Assembly: GCF_010723735.1 (NCBI RefSeq)
Contig: NZ_BLLB01000002.1
Coordinates: 2,914,001-2,978,000 of the forward strand
Source: Mycolicibacterium hippocampi
GTDB taxonomy: Bacteria > Actinomycetota > Actinomycetes > Mycobacteriales > Mycobacteriaceae
Reading direction: 5' to 3'
Length of the DNA stretch: 64,000 nt
Shown: one piece after another, positions 21,901-29,389 of the stretch
Numbering within the stretch: the stretch's first letter is position 1
Layout of the letters: the number at the start of each line of letters is the position of its first letter
The notes under the pieces: generated by a model
What the model was told of the DNA's origin: nothing
Seen by the model: only the letters and a program-made list of their open reading frames with translations
Databases searched by the model: none
Translations under genes and position numbers: made by a program

Positions 21901-23034
21901 GTGCCAACACCGGGCGAGTTGCTTGCCGCAGCGGTCGAACGAACCGGACTCGACGATTTCGGTGACGACTCGTTTCGCGAGGGCCTGGAGATCCTGACCG
22001 GCGCGCTGTCCCGCGAGGCCCGCCTCAACGCACGCGGCCAAGCGTTCGTCTACGGCCGCATCGGCCTGCACCTGTGCCAACGGTTGCAGGTCGAGGACTG
22101 GTACCGCCGCCATCCCGAGATCGGCGACCAACCGATCGTCGCGCCGCTGTTCGGCCTCGGCCTGCCCCGCACCGGCTCGACGGCCCTGTCGTTTCTGCTG
22201 GCGCGGGACCCGCACATTCGCTACCTGCGCAGCTGGGAGGCCGCCCAACCCTGCCCCCCGCCGTCCACCGTGCCCGGCGACGACCCGCGGATACCGCCGG
22301 AGTTGCGCCCGGCGGTCGCCGGCAGCAGACATCACGTCCCCCACGACATCCAGGGCCCGGCGGAGTGCCTGGACCTGATGGCGCTGGACTTCAAATCGCA
22401 GATCTTCCAGGCGTTCGCGCAGGTGCCCACCTACTCCGAGTGGTTGCTCGAGCGTGCCGACTTCACCTCGACGTACCTCTACCAGCGTCGGGTACTGCGG
22501 CTGCTGCAGTGGGGCCGGCCGACCCGCCCATGGCGGCTGAAGTCACCGGCCCACCTGCTCTCTGTGCACTCCCTCGGCCGGGTCTTCCCGGACGCGCGCT
22601 TCGTGATGACCCATCGTGACCCGACCGACGTGCTGGTGTCGGTGGCCGACGTGTACGCCGACATCGTCGGCGGGTTCAGCGACGACGTCGACCACCGCTA
22701 CCTCGGTGAGCTCAACGTCATCCAGTGGTCCACGGGCGTCGACCGGACCCTCGCCTTCCGGAGGGCAGGCCGCGACGATCGCTTCTACGACATCGACTTC
22801 CGTGCGATGCAGGATGATCCGATCGGTCAGGTGCGCGGTCTGTACGACTGGCTCGGCGAACCGGTGACCGAGGAGTTCGAGAACGGGATGCGGGAGTGGT
22901 GGGACGACAACGCCCAGAAGCGCGAACCGCACCCGAAGGCCGAGCCGCAGGTGTTCGGCCTGGACCTGCCCACGATCCGGCCCCGATTCGCCCGGTACGT
23001 GGACACCTACTTGGGGAGCTCGGATGCCGATTGA
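21901..23034 (+). CDS. Sulfotransferase-family protein
   Basis: PAPS-dependent sulfotransferase of the mycobacterial Stf type, 377 aa. The 5'-phosphosulfate loop is FGLGLPRTGSTALSFLLARD near residue 82 and the 3'-phosphate motif is FPDARFVMTHRDPTDVLVSVAD. The catalytic His may be the one in SRHHVPHDIQGP. The GGAGGT ribosome-binding site at 21888-21893 selects GTG 21901; upstream in-frame starts would lie in the operator. Overlaps the next gene by 11 nt. The substrate is probably a lipid or carbohydrate, inferred from the family and its partner. Confidence 0.88.
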   Translation: MPTPGELLAAAVERTGLDDFGDDSFREGLEILTGALSREARLNARGQAFVYGRIGLHLCQRLQVEDWYRRHPEIGDQPIVAPLFGLGLPRTGSTALSFLLARDPHIRYLRSWEAAQPCPPPSTVPGDDPRIPPELRPAVAGSRHHVPHDIQGPAECLDLMALDFKSQIFQAFAQVPTYSEWLLERADFTSTYLYQRRVLRLLQWGRPTRPWRLKSPAHLLSVHSLGRVFPDARFVMTHRDPTDVLVSVADVYADIVGGFSDDVDHRYLGELNVIQWSTGVDRTLAFRRAGRDDRFYDIDFRAMQDDPIGQVRGLYDWLGEPVTEEFENGMREWWDDNAQKREPHPKAEPQVFGLDLPTIRPRFARYVDTYLGSSDAD

Positions 23035-24112
23035 CCTCACCGGCGGGATCGACCCCGGACGCGAGTATGTGTTCGCCCGCAGGCCCGACAACCCGGAGAT
23101 GCGGGACTCGGTCAGTTTCTGGGTGCTCGACGACCGCGGCGAGCTGGGCCTGCCGCGGATCGGCATCGAGGCGGTCGCGTCGAACTGGGACGCGCACCAG
23201 ATCCAGGTCAACGTCGCCTTCGCCGACGGCCGGGTGTACCGCCTCCGTGACGACGCGGCCAGCAGATCGCCGTTCGGCGCCGGCGGCGCACCCACCGTGT
23301 TGGGTGCCGGTCCACTGGTCTTCACCTGCGTCGCACCGTTCGACGAGTGGACGGTGAAGTTCGACGGCCGGGCGGTGCAGACGTCGTCGGCGGAGCTGGT
23401 CGCCGGACGCAAGACCGATCCCTCGGTCGACCTGAGCTTCGAGGTCGAGGCCACGATGGCGGTGCCGCCCTGGGTGCAGGGCACCCTGCAGGCCGACGCG
23501 GGTTCACAGCTGGCGACGTCGATCGTCGGCGACATGATGGGCGGCCCGCGCTACGAGCAACTGTTCCGGGCCACCGGATCGATGGAGGTGGCCGGGCGCC
23601 GGCAGGACTTCTCCGGCAGCGGACTGCGGATCCGTCGCCAGGGTGTCCGCCGGCTCGAGGGCTTCTGGGGCCACTGCTGGCAGTCGGCTCTTTTCGGCAG
23701 CGGCCGGGCGTTCGGCTACATCGCGTATCCGCCCCGTCCCGACTCCGCGCGTGTCGGTCTGCGGCACTCCGCGCCGACGTTCAACGAGGGGTACCTGTTC
23801 GACGGCCACGGTGACCTGATCGCGGCGCGGGTCGTGCAGGCGCCGTGGCTGACCCGACTGCAGCCCACCGGCGAAGACGTCTCGGTGGTGCTGGAAACCG
23901 AACGGGGCACCGTGCGGATCGCGGGGGAGACGGTGCTCTCGACGCACGACATCACCGACCCGGCCGAGGTGCCACCCGAGGCGCTGGCCAAGATGGCGAA
24001 CTGGACGTTTCCGGCGCTGCAACAGGCCGGGGTGCGCTACCGCTGGGACGGCGAAGAGGCGATCGGCATGCTCGAACGGTCCAGCCCGATGGACCGGATC
24101 ATCCGCGATTGA
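23024..24112 (+). CDS. AttH/CrtC-like lipocalin-type protein
   Basis: A 362-aa protein without a signal peptide, rich in beta strands. Segments such as DSVSFWVLDDRGELGLPRIGIEA and DFSGSGLRIRRQGVRRLEGFWGHCWQSALF resemble the two-lobed lipocalin-like fold of AttH/hydroxyneurosporene synthase proteins. Those proteins often sit beside sulfotransferases, dehydrogenases or TetR genes in actinobacterial lipid and steroid clusters. The 11-nt overlap with the sulfotransferase gene implies shared function, perhaps binding or modifying a hydrophobic substrate. The family assignment rests on pattern only. Confidence 0.6.
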   Translation: MPIDLTGGIDPGREYVFARRPDNPEMRDSVSFWVLDDRGELGLPRIGIEAVASNWDAHQIQVNVAFADGRVYRLRDDAASRSPFGAGGAPTVLGAGPLVFTCVAPFDEWTVKFDGRAVQTSSAELVAGRKTDPSVDLSFEVEATMAVPPWVQGTLQADAGSQLATSIVGDMMGGPRYEQLFRATGSMEVAGRRQDFSGSGLRIRRQGVRRLEGFWGHCWQSALFGSGRAFGYIAYPPRPDSARVGLRHSAPTFNEGYLFDGHGDLIAARVVQAPWLTRLQPTGEDVSVVLETERGTVRIAGETVLSTHDITDPAEVPPEALAKMANWTFPALQQAGVRYRWDGEEAIGMLERSSPMDRIIRD

Positions 24113-24119
24113 ACTGCGG

Positions 24120-24704
24120 TCAGTAGATGTAGAACGGGCTGAGCTCGTGGGCCTTCTGCAGGTTGGTCTGCATGCAGTCCGGGTCGGGCTCGGAGTACAC
24201 GGGCGCGTAGAACAGCGACTGCTGGATGACGCCGTAGCTGGTCTGGAACGCGACCATGCAGGTGATCCAGTTGCGGTTGTTCCAGTCCGTGGGCTTCATG
24301 ATCCAGTACTGGGCCGCCCGGTGGCCGTTGATGTCGAGTTCGACGGCGTCGGCGGGCAGGGTCTGTTCATAGGTGCGCCACACGAACGCCTCGACCGCCA
24401 TCTGGTAGTTGCCGGCGTCGTAGCGGCAGCGCAGGCTGTCTTCCGGGGTCGGCGGGGTGAACGCCAGACCGACCCGCTGGATGACGTCGAGCGGGATGTC
24501 GCGGCAGGGGTCGAACGGATCGGGATCCACCACCTCGACGACGGGCGACTTGATGGTGGTGGACATGTTGGTCAGCGGCGCACCGGTGGCTCTGAGCTCC
24601 ACCCGTTCGGCTGTGAGCGGGGCGGCCGGGTTTGCCTGCCAGACCACCACAACCGCCGCGACCAGCGCACACAGCGCCGAGAGCAGCCGCAGCTTGGCGA
24701 CCAT
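24120..24704 (-). CDS. Secreted DUF3558 protein at the lppV position
   Basis: A 194-aa protein with an N-terminal hydrophobic segment (LRLLSALCALVAAVVVVW, residues 5-22) and a DUF3558-like domain: DPFDPCRDIPLDVIQRVGL, EDSLRCRYDAGNYQMAVEAF, NWITCMVAFQTSYGV and DPDCMQTNLQKA, with four regularly placed cysteines. DUF3558 proteins are usually lipoproteins, and the gene beside pptH in M. tuberculosis is lppV. Here no acceptable lipobox Cys follows the hydrophobic stretch, so this one is probably secreted or anchored by its helix. Function unknown. Confidence 0.75.
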   Translation of the reverse strand: MVAKLRLLSALCALVAAVVVVWQANPAAPLTAERVELRATGAPLTNMSTTIKSPVVEVVDPDPFDPCRDIPLDVIQRVGLAFTPPTPEDSLRCRYDAGNYQMAVEAFVWRTYEQTLPADAVELDINGHRAAQYWIMKPTDWNNRNWITCMVAFQTSYGVIQQSLFYAPVYSEPDPDCMQTNLQKAHELSPFYIY

Positions 24705-24796
24705 CGCACCCCCTGATCTCGTGGCGGTGGACTCCGCCGGTTCGGTCCGACCCTGCCGGGAGTGTAGCGGGCGCGGTGGCCCGCCGGAACGGAAAC

Positions 24797-24812
24797 CTAG
24801 AACAGGTTCTAG
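24797..24812. promoter_or_regulatory. KstR-like operator
   Basis: Perfect 7-bp arms CTAGAAC-AG-GTTCTAG. The inner 14-mer (24798-24811) fits the published KstR consensus TNNAACNNGTTNNA at every fixed position. It lies between the divergent DUF3558 gene (minus-strand -10 TACACT at 24766-24761) and pptH (-10 at 24845). Confidence 0.6.
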
Positions 24813-24844
24813 TTGCCGGGAAGTCCCCCACGGCGGGGCACCAG

Positions 24845-24850
24845 TAGGCT
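24845..24850 (+). promoter_or_regulatory. -10 box of a probable leaderless pptH promoter
   Basis: TAGGCT ends 8 nt before GTG 24859, with no ribosome-binding site between. It would drive pptH-pptT-truB. Confidence 0.55.
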
Positions 24851-24858
24851 GACCTGTT

Positions 24859-25809
24859 GTGACCAGTGACGACCGACGGCCGACTTTGTGGGCCGTCAGT
24901 GACCTGCATACCGGCCACACCGGCAACAAGCCGGTGACCGAGTCACTGCACCCGGCCTCGCCCGACGACTGGTTGATCGTGGCCGGCGACGTGGCCGAGC
25001 GCACCGACGAGATCCGCTGGGCACTGGATCTGCTGCGCAAGCGGTTCGCGAAGGTGATCTGGATACCGGGCAACCACGAGCTGTGGACCACCTCGCGGGA
25101 CCCGATGCAGATCTTCGGCAAGGCCCGCTACGACTACCTGGTCGACATGTGCGACGAGATGGGGATCGTGACCCCCGAGCACCCGTACCCGGTGTGGACC
25201 GAGGAGGGTGGCCCGGCGACCATCGTGCCGATGTTCCTGCTGTACGACTACTCGTTCCTGCCGCAGGGCGCGGGCACCAAAGCCGAGGGTCTGGCGATCG
25301 CCAAGGAGCGCAACATCGTCGGGACCGACGAGTACCTGTTGTCGGCGGAGCCGTACTCGACGCGCGACGCGTGGTGCCGGGACCGCGTCGCCTACACCCG
25401 AAAGCGGCTCGAGGAACTGGACTGGATGATGCCGACCGTCCAGGTCAACCACTTCCCGATGGTGCGCGAACCCTGCGAGGCGATGTTCTACCCCGAGTTC
25501 TCGCTGTGGTGCGGAACCACCGCGACCGCCGACTGGCACACCCGCTACAACGCCGTCTGCTCGGTCTACGGACACCTGCACATCCCACGCACCACCTGGT
25601 ACGACGGGGTCCGGTTCGAGGAGGTCTCGGTCGGCTACCCGCGGGAGTGGCGGCGCCGCAGGCCTTTTCGCTGGCTACGCCAGATCCTGCCCGACCCGAA
25701 ATACACCCCGGGCTACCTCAACGAGTTCGGCGGGCACTTCCAGATCACCCAGGAGATGCGCGAGCACGCCGAGAAGATGCAGCAGCGGATCAGGAGCGGC
25801 CGGGAATGA
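24859..25809 (+). CDS. pptH: Metallophosphoesterase, phosphopantetheinyl hydrolase type
   Basis: A 316-aa calcineurin-like phosphoesterase with the metal motifs SDLHTGH (residue 13 onward), AGDVAE, PGNHELW and a late GHLHIPRT. The M. tuberculosis ortholog Rv2795c (PptH) removes phosphopantetheine from carrier proteins and so opposes PptT, as reported in work on an amidino-urea PptT inhibitor. The gene ends in an ATGA overlap with pptT, so activating and deactivating enzymes are made from one mRNA. The start is supported by the leaderless promoter spacing. Confidence 0.9.
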   Translation: MTSDDRRPTLWAVSDLHTGHTGNKPVTESLHPASPDDWLIVAGDVAERTDEIRWALDLLRKRFAKVIWIPGNHELWTTSRDPMQIFGKARYDYLVDMCDEMGIVTPEHPYPVWTEEGGPATIVPMFLLYDYSFLPQGAGTKAEGLAIAKERNIVGTDEYLLSAEPYSTRDAWCRDRVAYTRKRLEELDWMMPTVQVNHFPMVREPCEAMFYPEFSLWCGTTATADWHTRYNAVCSVYGHLHIPRTTWYDGVRFEEVSVGYPREWRRRRPFRWLRQILPDPKYTPGYLNEFGGHFQITQEMREHAEKMQQRIRSGRE

Positions 25810-26483
25810 TCTCGGCGACCCTGCTCGCCGGGGTGCTGCCCGGCTCACTGGACGCGTTGGCGGCCGCGGAGCTGTACACCGATCCCACGGAGCTCGCGCC
25901 GCTGCCCGAAGAGGAACCGCTGATCGCGCGGTCGGTGGCCAAGCGGCGCAACGAGTTCATCACCGTGCGGTACTGCGCGCGCCAGGCGCTCGTCGACCTC
26001 GGGATGGAGCCGGTGCCGATCCTGAAGGGCGACAAGGGCGAACCATGCTGGCCCGCGGGCATCGTCGGCAGCCTGACGCACTGTGAGGGGTTCCGCGGGG
26101 CCGCCGTGGGGCGTCGTGAGGCCGTCCGCACGGTCGGTATCGACGCCGAGCCGCACGACGTACTGCCCAACGGCGTACTCGACGCGATCAGCCTGCCGGT
26201 CGAACGGCACGAGCTGCAGGCCATGCCCACCGGCGTGCACTGGGACCGGGTGCTGTTCTGCGCCAAGGAGGCGACGTACAAGGCGTGGTTCCCGCTGACC
26301 CACCGGTGGCTGGGCTTCGAGGACGCCCACATCCGATTCGACGTCGACGGGTCGGGGCATGCCGGAACGTTCACCTCACAGATCCTGATCGACCCGGCCG
26401 CCGAGTCGGGTCCACCCCTGACCTCGTTGGCCGGGCGGTGGTCGGTGCGCAACGGCATCGCGTTGACGGCGATCGTGCTGTGA
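25806..26483 (+). CDS. pptT: 4'-phosphopantetheinyl transferase PptT
   Basis: Transfers phosphopantetheine from CoA to acyl- and peptidyl-carrier proteins for mycolate, polyketide and siderophore synthesis; essential in mycobacteria. The 225-aa Sfp-type protein shows [44 protein letters not shown], the Mg-binding [17 protein letters not shown] and [25 protein letters not shown]. All the usual motifs are intact. ATGA overlap with pptH upstream and GTGA overlap with truB downstream. Confidence 0.97.
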   Translation: MISATLLAGVLPGSLDALAAAELYTDPTELAPLPEEEPLIARSVAKRRNEFITVRYCARQALVDLGMEPVPILKGDKGEPCWPAGIVGSLTHCEGFRGAAVGRREAVRTVGIDAEPHDVLPNGVLDAISLPVERHELQAMPTGVHWDRVLFCAKEATYKAWFPLTHRWLGFEDAHIRFDVDGSGHAGTFTSQILIDPAAESGPPLTSLAGRWSVRNGIALTAIVL

Positions 26484-27370
26484 ACCTCGGTGGCCTCGTC
26501 GTGGTGGACAAGCCCGGCGGGCTCACGAGCCACGACGTGGTGGGCCGGTGCCGGCGGATCTTCAGCACCCGCAGGGTCGGGCACGCGGGCACGCTCGACC
26601 CGATGGCGACCGGCGTGCTGGTGGTCGGGGTGGAGCGCGCGACCAAGATCCTCGGGCTGCTGACGGCGACCGACAAGTCGTACTCCGCGACGCTGCGGCT
26701 GGGGCAGACCACGTCCACCGAGGACGCCGAAGGCGAACTGCTGCAGTCGGTGTCGGCGGCCGATGTGACCGACGCGCAGATCGAGACTGCGGTCGCAGCG
26801 CTGCGGGGCGACATCGACCAGATCCCGTCGGCGGTCAGCGCGATCAAGGTCGACGGCAAGCGCGCCTACCAACTGGTGCGCGACGGCCACACCGTGGAGC
26901 TGAAGCCGCGCCGGGTGCGGATCGACCGCTTCGACGTGCTCGGCGTGCGGCGCAGTACCGACCCCTCCGGTGTCGTCGATGTCGACGTCGAGGTGGACTG
27001 TTCCAGCGGCACCTACATCCGCGCGCTGGCCCGCGATGTCGGTGCCGCCCTCGGCGTCGGCGGGCATCTCACCGCGCTGCGTCGGACGCGTGTCGGTGCG
27101 TTCGGCCTCGACCAGGCACGCACCCTCCAACAGCTCGCCGAGGCTCCGCAACTGTCCTACGGCATCGACGAGGCCTGCCTGCAGGCGTTTGCGCGCCGCG
27201 ACCTCACCGACGCCGAGGCCGAGGACGCGCGCCACGGACGCCCGCTGCCGCCGGCCGGCCTCGACGAGGTGTACGCCGCGACCGCGCCGGACGGCAGCGT
27301 CATCGCGTTGCTGCAGGACGGGGAAACCCGCACGAAGTCCGTCGTGGTGGTGCGTCCGGCGACGCTGTAG
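26480..27370 (+). CDS. truB: tRNA pseudouridine-55 synthase
   Basis: Isomerises U55 in the T-loop of tRNAs. The 296-aa TruB protein has the catalytic aspartate in [13 protein letters not shown] and follows with [21 protein letters not shown]. The C-terminal PUA-like domain ends at [11 protein letters not shown] 26480 overlaps the pptT stop as GTGA, and the N-terminal [18 protein letters not shown] confirms it. Transcription probably ends at the long hairpin just downstream. Confidence 0.96.
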   Translation: MNLGGLVVVDKPGGLTSHDVVGRCRRIFSTRRVGHAGTLDPMATGVLVVGVERATKILGLLTATDKSYSATLRLGQTTSTEDAEGELLQSVSAADVTDAQIETAVAALRGDIDQIPSAVSAIKVDGKRAYQLVRDGHTVELKPRRVRIDRFDVLGVRRSTDPSGVVDVDVEVDCSSGTYIRALARDVGAALGVGGHLTALRRTRVGAFGLDQARTLQQLAEAPQLSYGIDEACLQAFARRDLTDAEAEDARHGRPLPPAGLDEVYAATAPDGSVIALLQDGETRTKSVVVVRPATL

Positions 27371-27387
27371 GCGTTTCGCCGCCGAAC

Positions 27388-27435
27388 GCACGGTTTATGA
27401 CGGAATCAGGGGGCGGTTTCCATCAGAAACCGTGC
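27388..27435. terminator. Long hairpin between convergent truB and SRPBCC genes
   Basis: Outer arms GCACGGTTT (27388-27396) and AAACCGTGC (27427-27435) pair perfectly. After one mismatch, inner arms TGACGGAA and TTCCATCA pair with one mismatch, leaving a 12-nt loop. No run of U follows, as is common in mycobacteria. The symmetry allows it to serve both strands. Confidence 0.6.
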
Positions 27436-27449
27436 TTTCGCGACGGGAT

Positions 27450-27881
27450 TCAGGCGTACAGCGTCTCGAACTGTTCGATCGATTTCTCGATGTCGCCTTT
27501 GACCGCGCGGACCGCGGCGGTGCCGATCGGACCGAACAGCGGGGCCCCGCCGAGGTCCATCCGTACCGTGAACGTGCAGCCGTCGCCGGTGGAGGCGACC
27601 TTCATCGACAGCTTGTACCGGGTGCCGCCCACGCCTTCGCCGCTGATCTCCAGGGCCGACGGCGGGTCGAACCTGCGCACCGTCCAGGTCACGCGGTTGC
27701 GCATCCCCTTGGCTCCGGCCACCCCGACCACCGTCGTGCCCACGTCGAGCTCTTCGGGCAGCTCCGAGCGCCATCCCTGGTGCATGGTCATCCAGTCGCC
27801 GAGCGTGTCCAGGTTGGAAGCGTGCTGCCAGGCCTGCTGCGCCGGCATCGGCAGGGACCGCGACAATTCGAGTTTCGCCAT
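27450..27881 (-). CDS. SRPBCC-family protein
   Basis: A 143-aa START/Bet v1-like protein: LELSRSLPMPAQQAWQHASNL at the N-terminus, WTVRRFDPPSALEISGEGVGG in the middle, and a long C-terminal helix AAVRAVKGDIEKSIEQFETLY. This fold makes a hydrophobic cavity for lipids, polyketides or steroids. No catalytic residues identify a reaction. Single gene, convergent with truB, and 49 nt ahead of the orphan Mce gene's stop but in the same direction, so it could be read through from that gene. Confidence 0.82.
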   Translation of the reverse strand: MAKLELSRSLPMPAQQAWQHASNLDTLGDWMTMHQGWRSELPEELDVGTTVVGVAGAKGMRNRVTWTVRRFDPPSALEISGEGVGGTRYKLSMKVASTGDGCTFTVRMDLGGAPLFGPIGTAAVRAVKGDIEKSIEQFETLYA

Positions 27882-27930
27882 GACCGCAGAGCTTAAGCCG
27901 TCCCATGGTCAGGACCCGACGAACAGATGG

Positions 27931-29061
27931 CTACTCGCCGCGCTCCACCAGGGGACCACCGGGGGCGTTGTGCGGATTCGGGGTGAACCGGACGTCGGGA
28001 ATCATTTCGCTCGGGTTCCGTCCCCATGCCTGCTCCAGGGCCCGCAGCGAGCCTGACAGGGCGGTGCCGGAGAGCCAGCCGTTGTCGAGCGCGCTCAGAG
28101 TCAGATCCACGGTGATCGAGGCGTTGATGTAGTCGCCCCTGACCACCTTGCCGATGTTGTCGATCGGGAACGGGTTGGTCACAAGGAAACTCAACGTCTC
28201 GACGAGCAGCGGAGCCGAACGTGCGAGCTCGCGAAGCGGACGACGTAACGATTCGAGATTGGCATGGATATCGTCGTTGATCCCCTTCAGACTCGATGTC
28301 GCAGCGGCACTGAGCCTGCCCAGCGCGGTGATGGCCTCGCCGATACTGTCCCGGCTGTCAGCGAAATATTCCACCAGCGGCGGAATCTGGGTCAGTACGG
28401 TGTCAAGGGTGCTGGCTCGGTTGGCCATGATCGACAACAAGTCGTTGGTCGAGTCGATCGCGCGGGTCACATCGGCTCGCTGCCGGTCGAGCTCGGCGGT
28501 GAAAGTGTCCAGTCTGCCGAGGAACTCGCGAATCCGGTCGGCCCGGCCGGTCAGCGCCGCGTTGACTTCGGTTTGGATGGTCTCAAGGTTGTGAATGCCA
28601 CCGCCGGTGAGGATCGTGGAGATCGCCGCCAGGGTTCGCTCCGTCGTAGGGAACGCCGTTGCGCGGGGCAGCGGAATGGTGTCGCCGTCGCGCAACGGCG
28701 TGGGCGACGGGCGCGCGGGGGGCGTCAGTTCGAGGTGCTGGGTGCCGAGAAGCGTGGTCTGCCCGATCGTGGCCGACGCATTGACGGGAAGCATGACATC
28801 GGGTTCAAGGTCGACTGTCACGGTGGCGACCCAGTTGATGAGTTCGATCCCGCGGATTCGTCCGACGTAGACGTCGGCAACCCTGACGCGACTGTTGACG
28901 TTGAGGGCCAGTGTGTCGGGCATCTGGACATACACCGTCACATGACTGCTGCGGGTACCCGGCCCGCCAGGAAGCGGCACTCCCGCGATTCCCTGCCACG
29001 ATCCGCAGGCCGACAGGGTGACGGCGACGGCGGCAAGGGCCATCCAGCGTGATAACCACAC
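27931..29061 (-). CDS. Orphan Mce-family lipoprotein (MceE type)
   Basis: A 376-aa exported protein with signal peptide and lipobox (AVAVTLSAC, Cys19). An MCE/MlaD domain (about 40-120: VTVYVQMPDTLALNVNSRVRVADVYVGRI, TIGQTTLLGTQHLELTPP) and a long helical region follow, ending in a Pro/Asn tail. This matches the MceE/LprK subunits that form part of the needle of Mce lipid importers. Here no YrbE or other Mce genes are nearby, so it may partner a complex encoded elsewhere or work alone. GTG 29061 lies 6 nt after a TATGTT -10 box on the minus strand. Confidence 0.87.
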   Translation of the reverse strand: MWLSRWMALAAVAVTLSACGSWQGIAGVPLPGGPGTRSSHVTVYVQMPDTLALNVNSRVRVADVYVGRIRGIELINWVATVTVDLEPDVMLPVNASATIGQTTLLGTQHLELTPPARPSPTPLRDGDTIPLPRATAFPTTERTLAAISTILTGGGIHNLETIQTEVNAALTGRADRIREFLGRLDTFTAELDRQRADVTRAIDSTNDLLSIMANRASTLDTVLTQIPPLVEYFADSRDSIGEAITALGRLSAAATSSLKGINDDIHANLESLRRPLRELARSAPLLVETLSFLVTNPFPIDNIGKVVRGDYINASITVDLTLSALDNGWLSGTALSGSLRALEQAWGRNPSEMIPDVRFTPNPHNAPGGPLVERGE

Positions 29062-29071
29062 GATGGAAACA

Positions 29072-29096
29072 TAGACATATGTCGTCTTTTTGTCTA
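29072..29096. promoter_or_regulatory. Nested inverted repeats upstream of the orphan Mce gene
   Basis: TAGACA (29072-29077) and TGTCTA (29091-29096) form an inverted repeat. Inside it GACATATGTC (29074-29083) is a perfect 10-bp palindrome. They overlap or abut the minus-strand -10 box TATGTT (29073-29068), so a repressor bound here would block Mce expression. Confidence 0.5.
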
Positions 29097-29313
29097 GGTT
29101 GTTCGTGATGCCAGGCTGAGAGTCGGGTCACGCGCTGCGCGACAGTTGCAGACAGTCCAGAATGTATTGCGCAGATGGCCGCGAGGCCCCAACGTGGGTG
29201 TGGCGCGCGGTTTAATCATCGGACCTAGTAGGCGTTTCACCACCTATTTCGTCTCGTCCATAAGGTTCGTCGCTGCCACTGGGAACGGCCCGGACATCTC
29301 CCGAAACTGGCCC

Positions 29314-29342
29314 TTGACCACAGGCGGACGCTACTTTAGCGT
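29314..29342 (+). promoter_or_regulatory. Sigma-A-type promoter of the secreted propeller gene
   Basis: TTGACC (29314-29319), a 17-bp spacer, and TAGCGT (29337-29342). The transcription start would fall near 29349, inside the shared motif TTACATTCACTTC (29346-29358). Confidence 0.6.
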
Positions 29343-29345
29343 CAA

Positions 29346-29358
29346 TTACATTCACTTC
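29346..29358 (+). promoter_or_regulatory. Shared 13-bp motif, copy 1
   Basis: TTACATTCACTTC, identical to 41609-41621 upstream of the paralogous gene, with weaker similarity continuing as G then AATT. It lies at the predicted transcription start. Confidence 0.5.
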
Positions 29359-29389
29359 AGTATGACAATTTCGCCCCGACGGAGGATCA

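Larger units (their letters stand above)
29062..29389. other. 328-bp intergenic region between the orphan Mce gene and the secreted propeller gene
   Basis: No convincing gene. It holds the Mce promoter and its inverted repeats on the left (29068-29096). On the right it has a consensus promoter (29314-29342), the 13-bp motif shared with the paralogous gene at 41.9 kb, and a GGAGG ribosome-binding site at 29381-29385. The middle (29100-29310) shows nothing recognisable. Confidence 0.7.
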
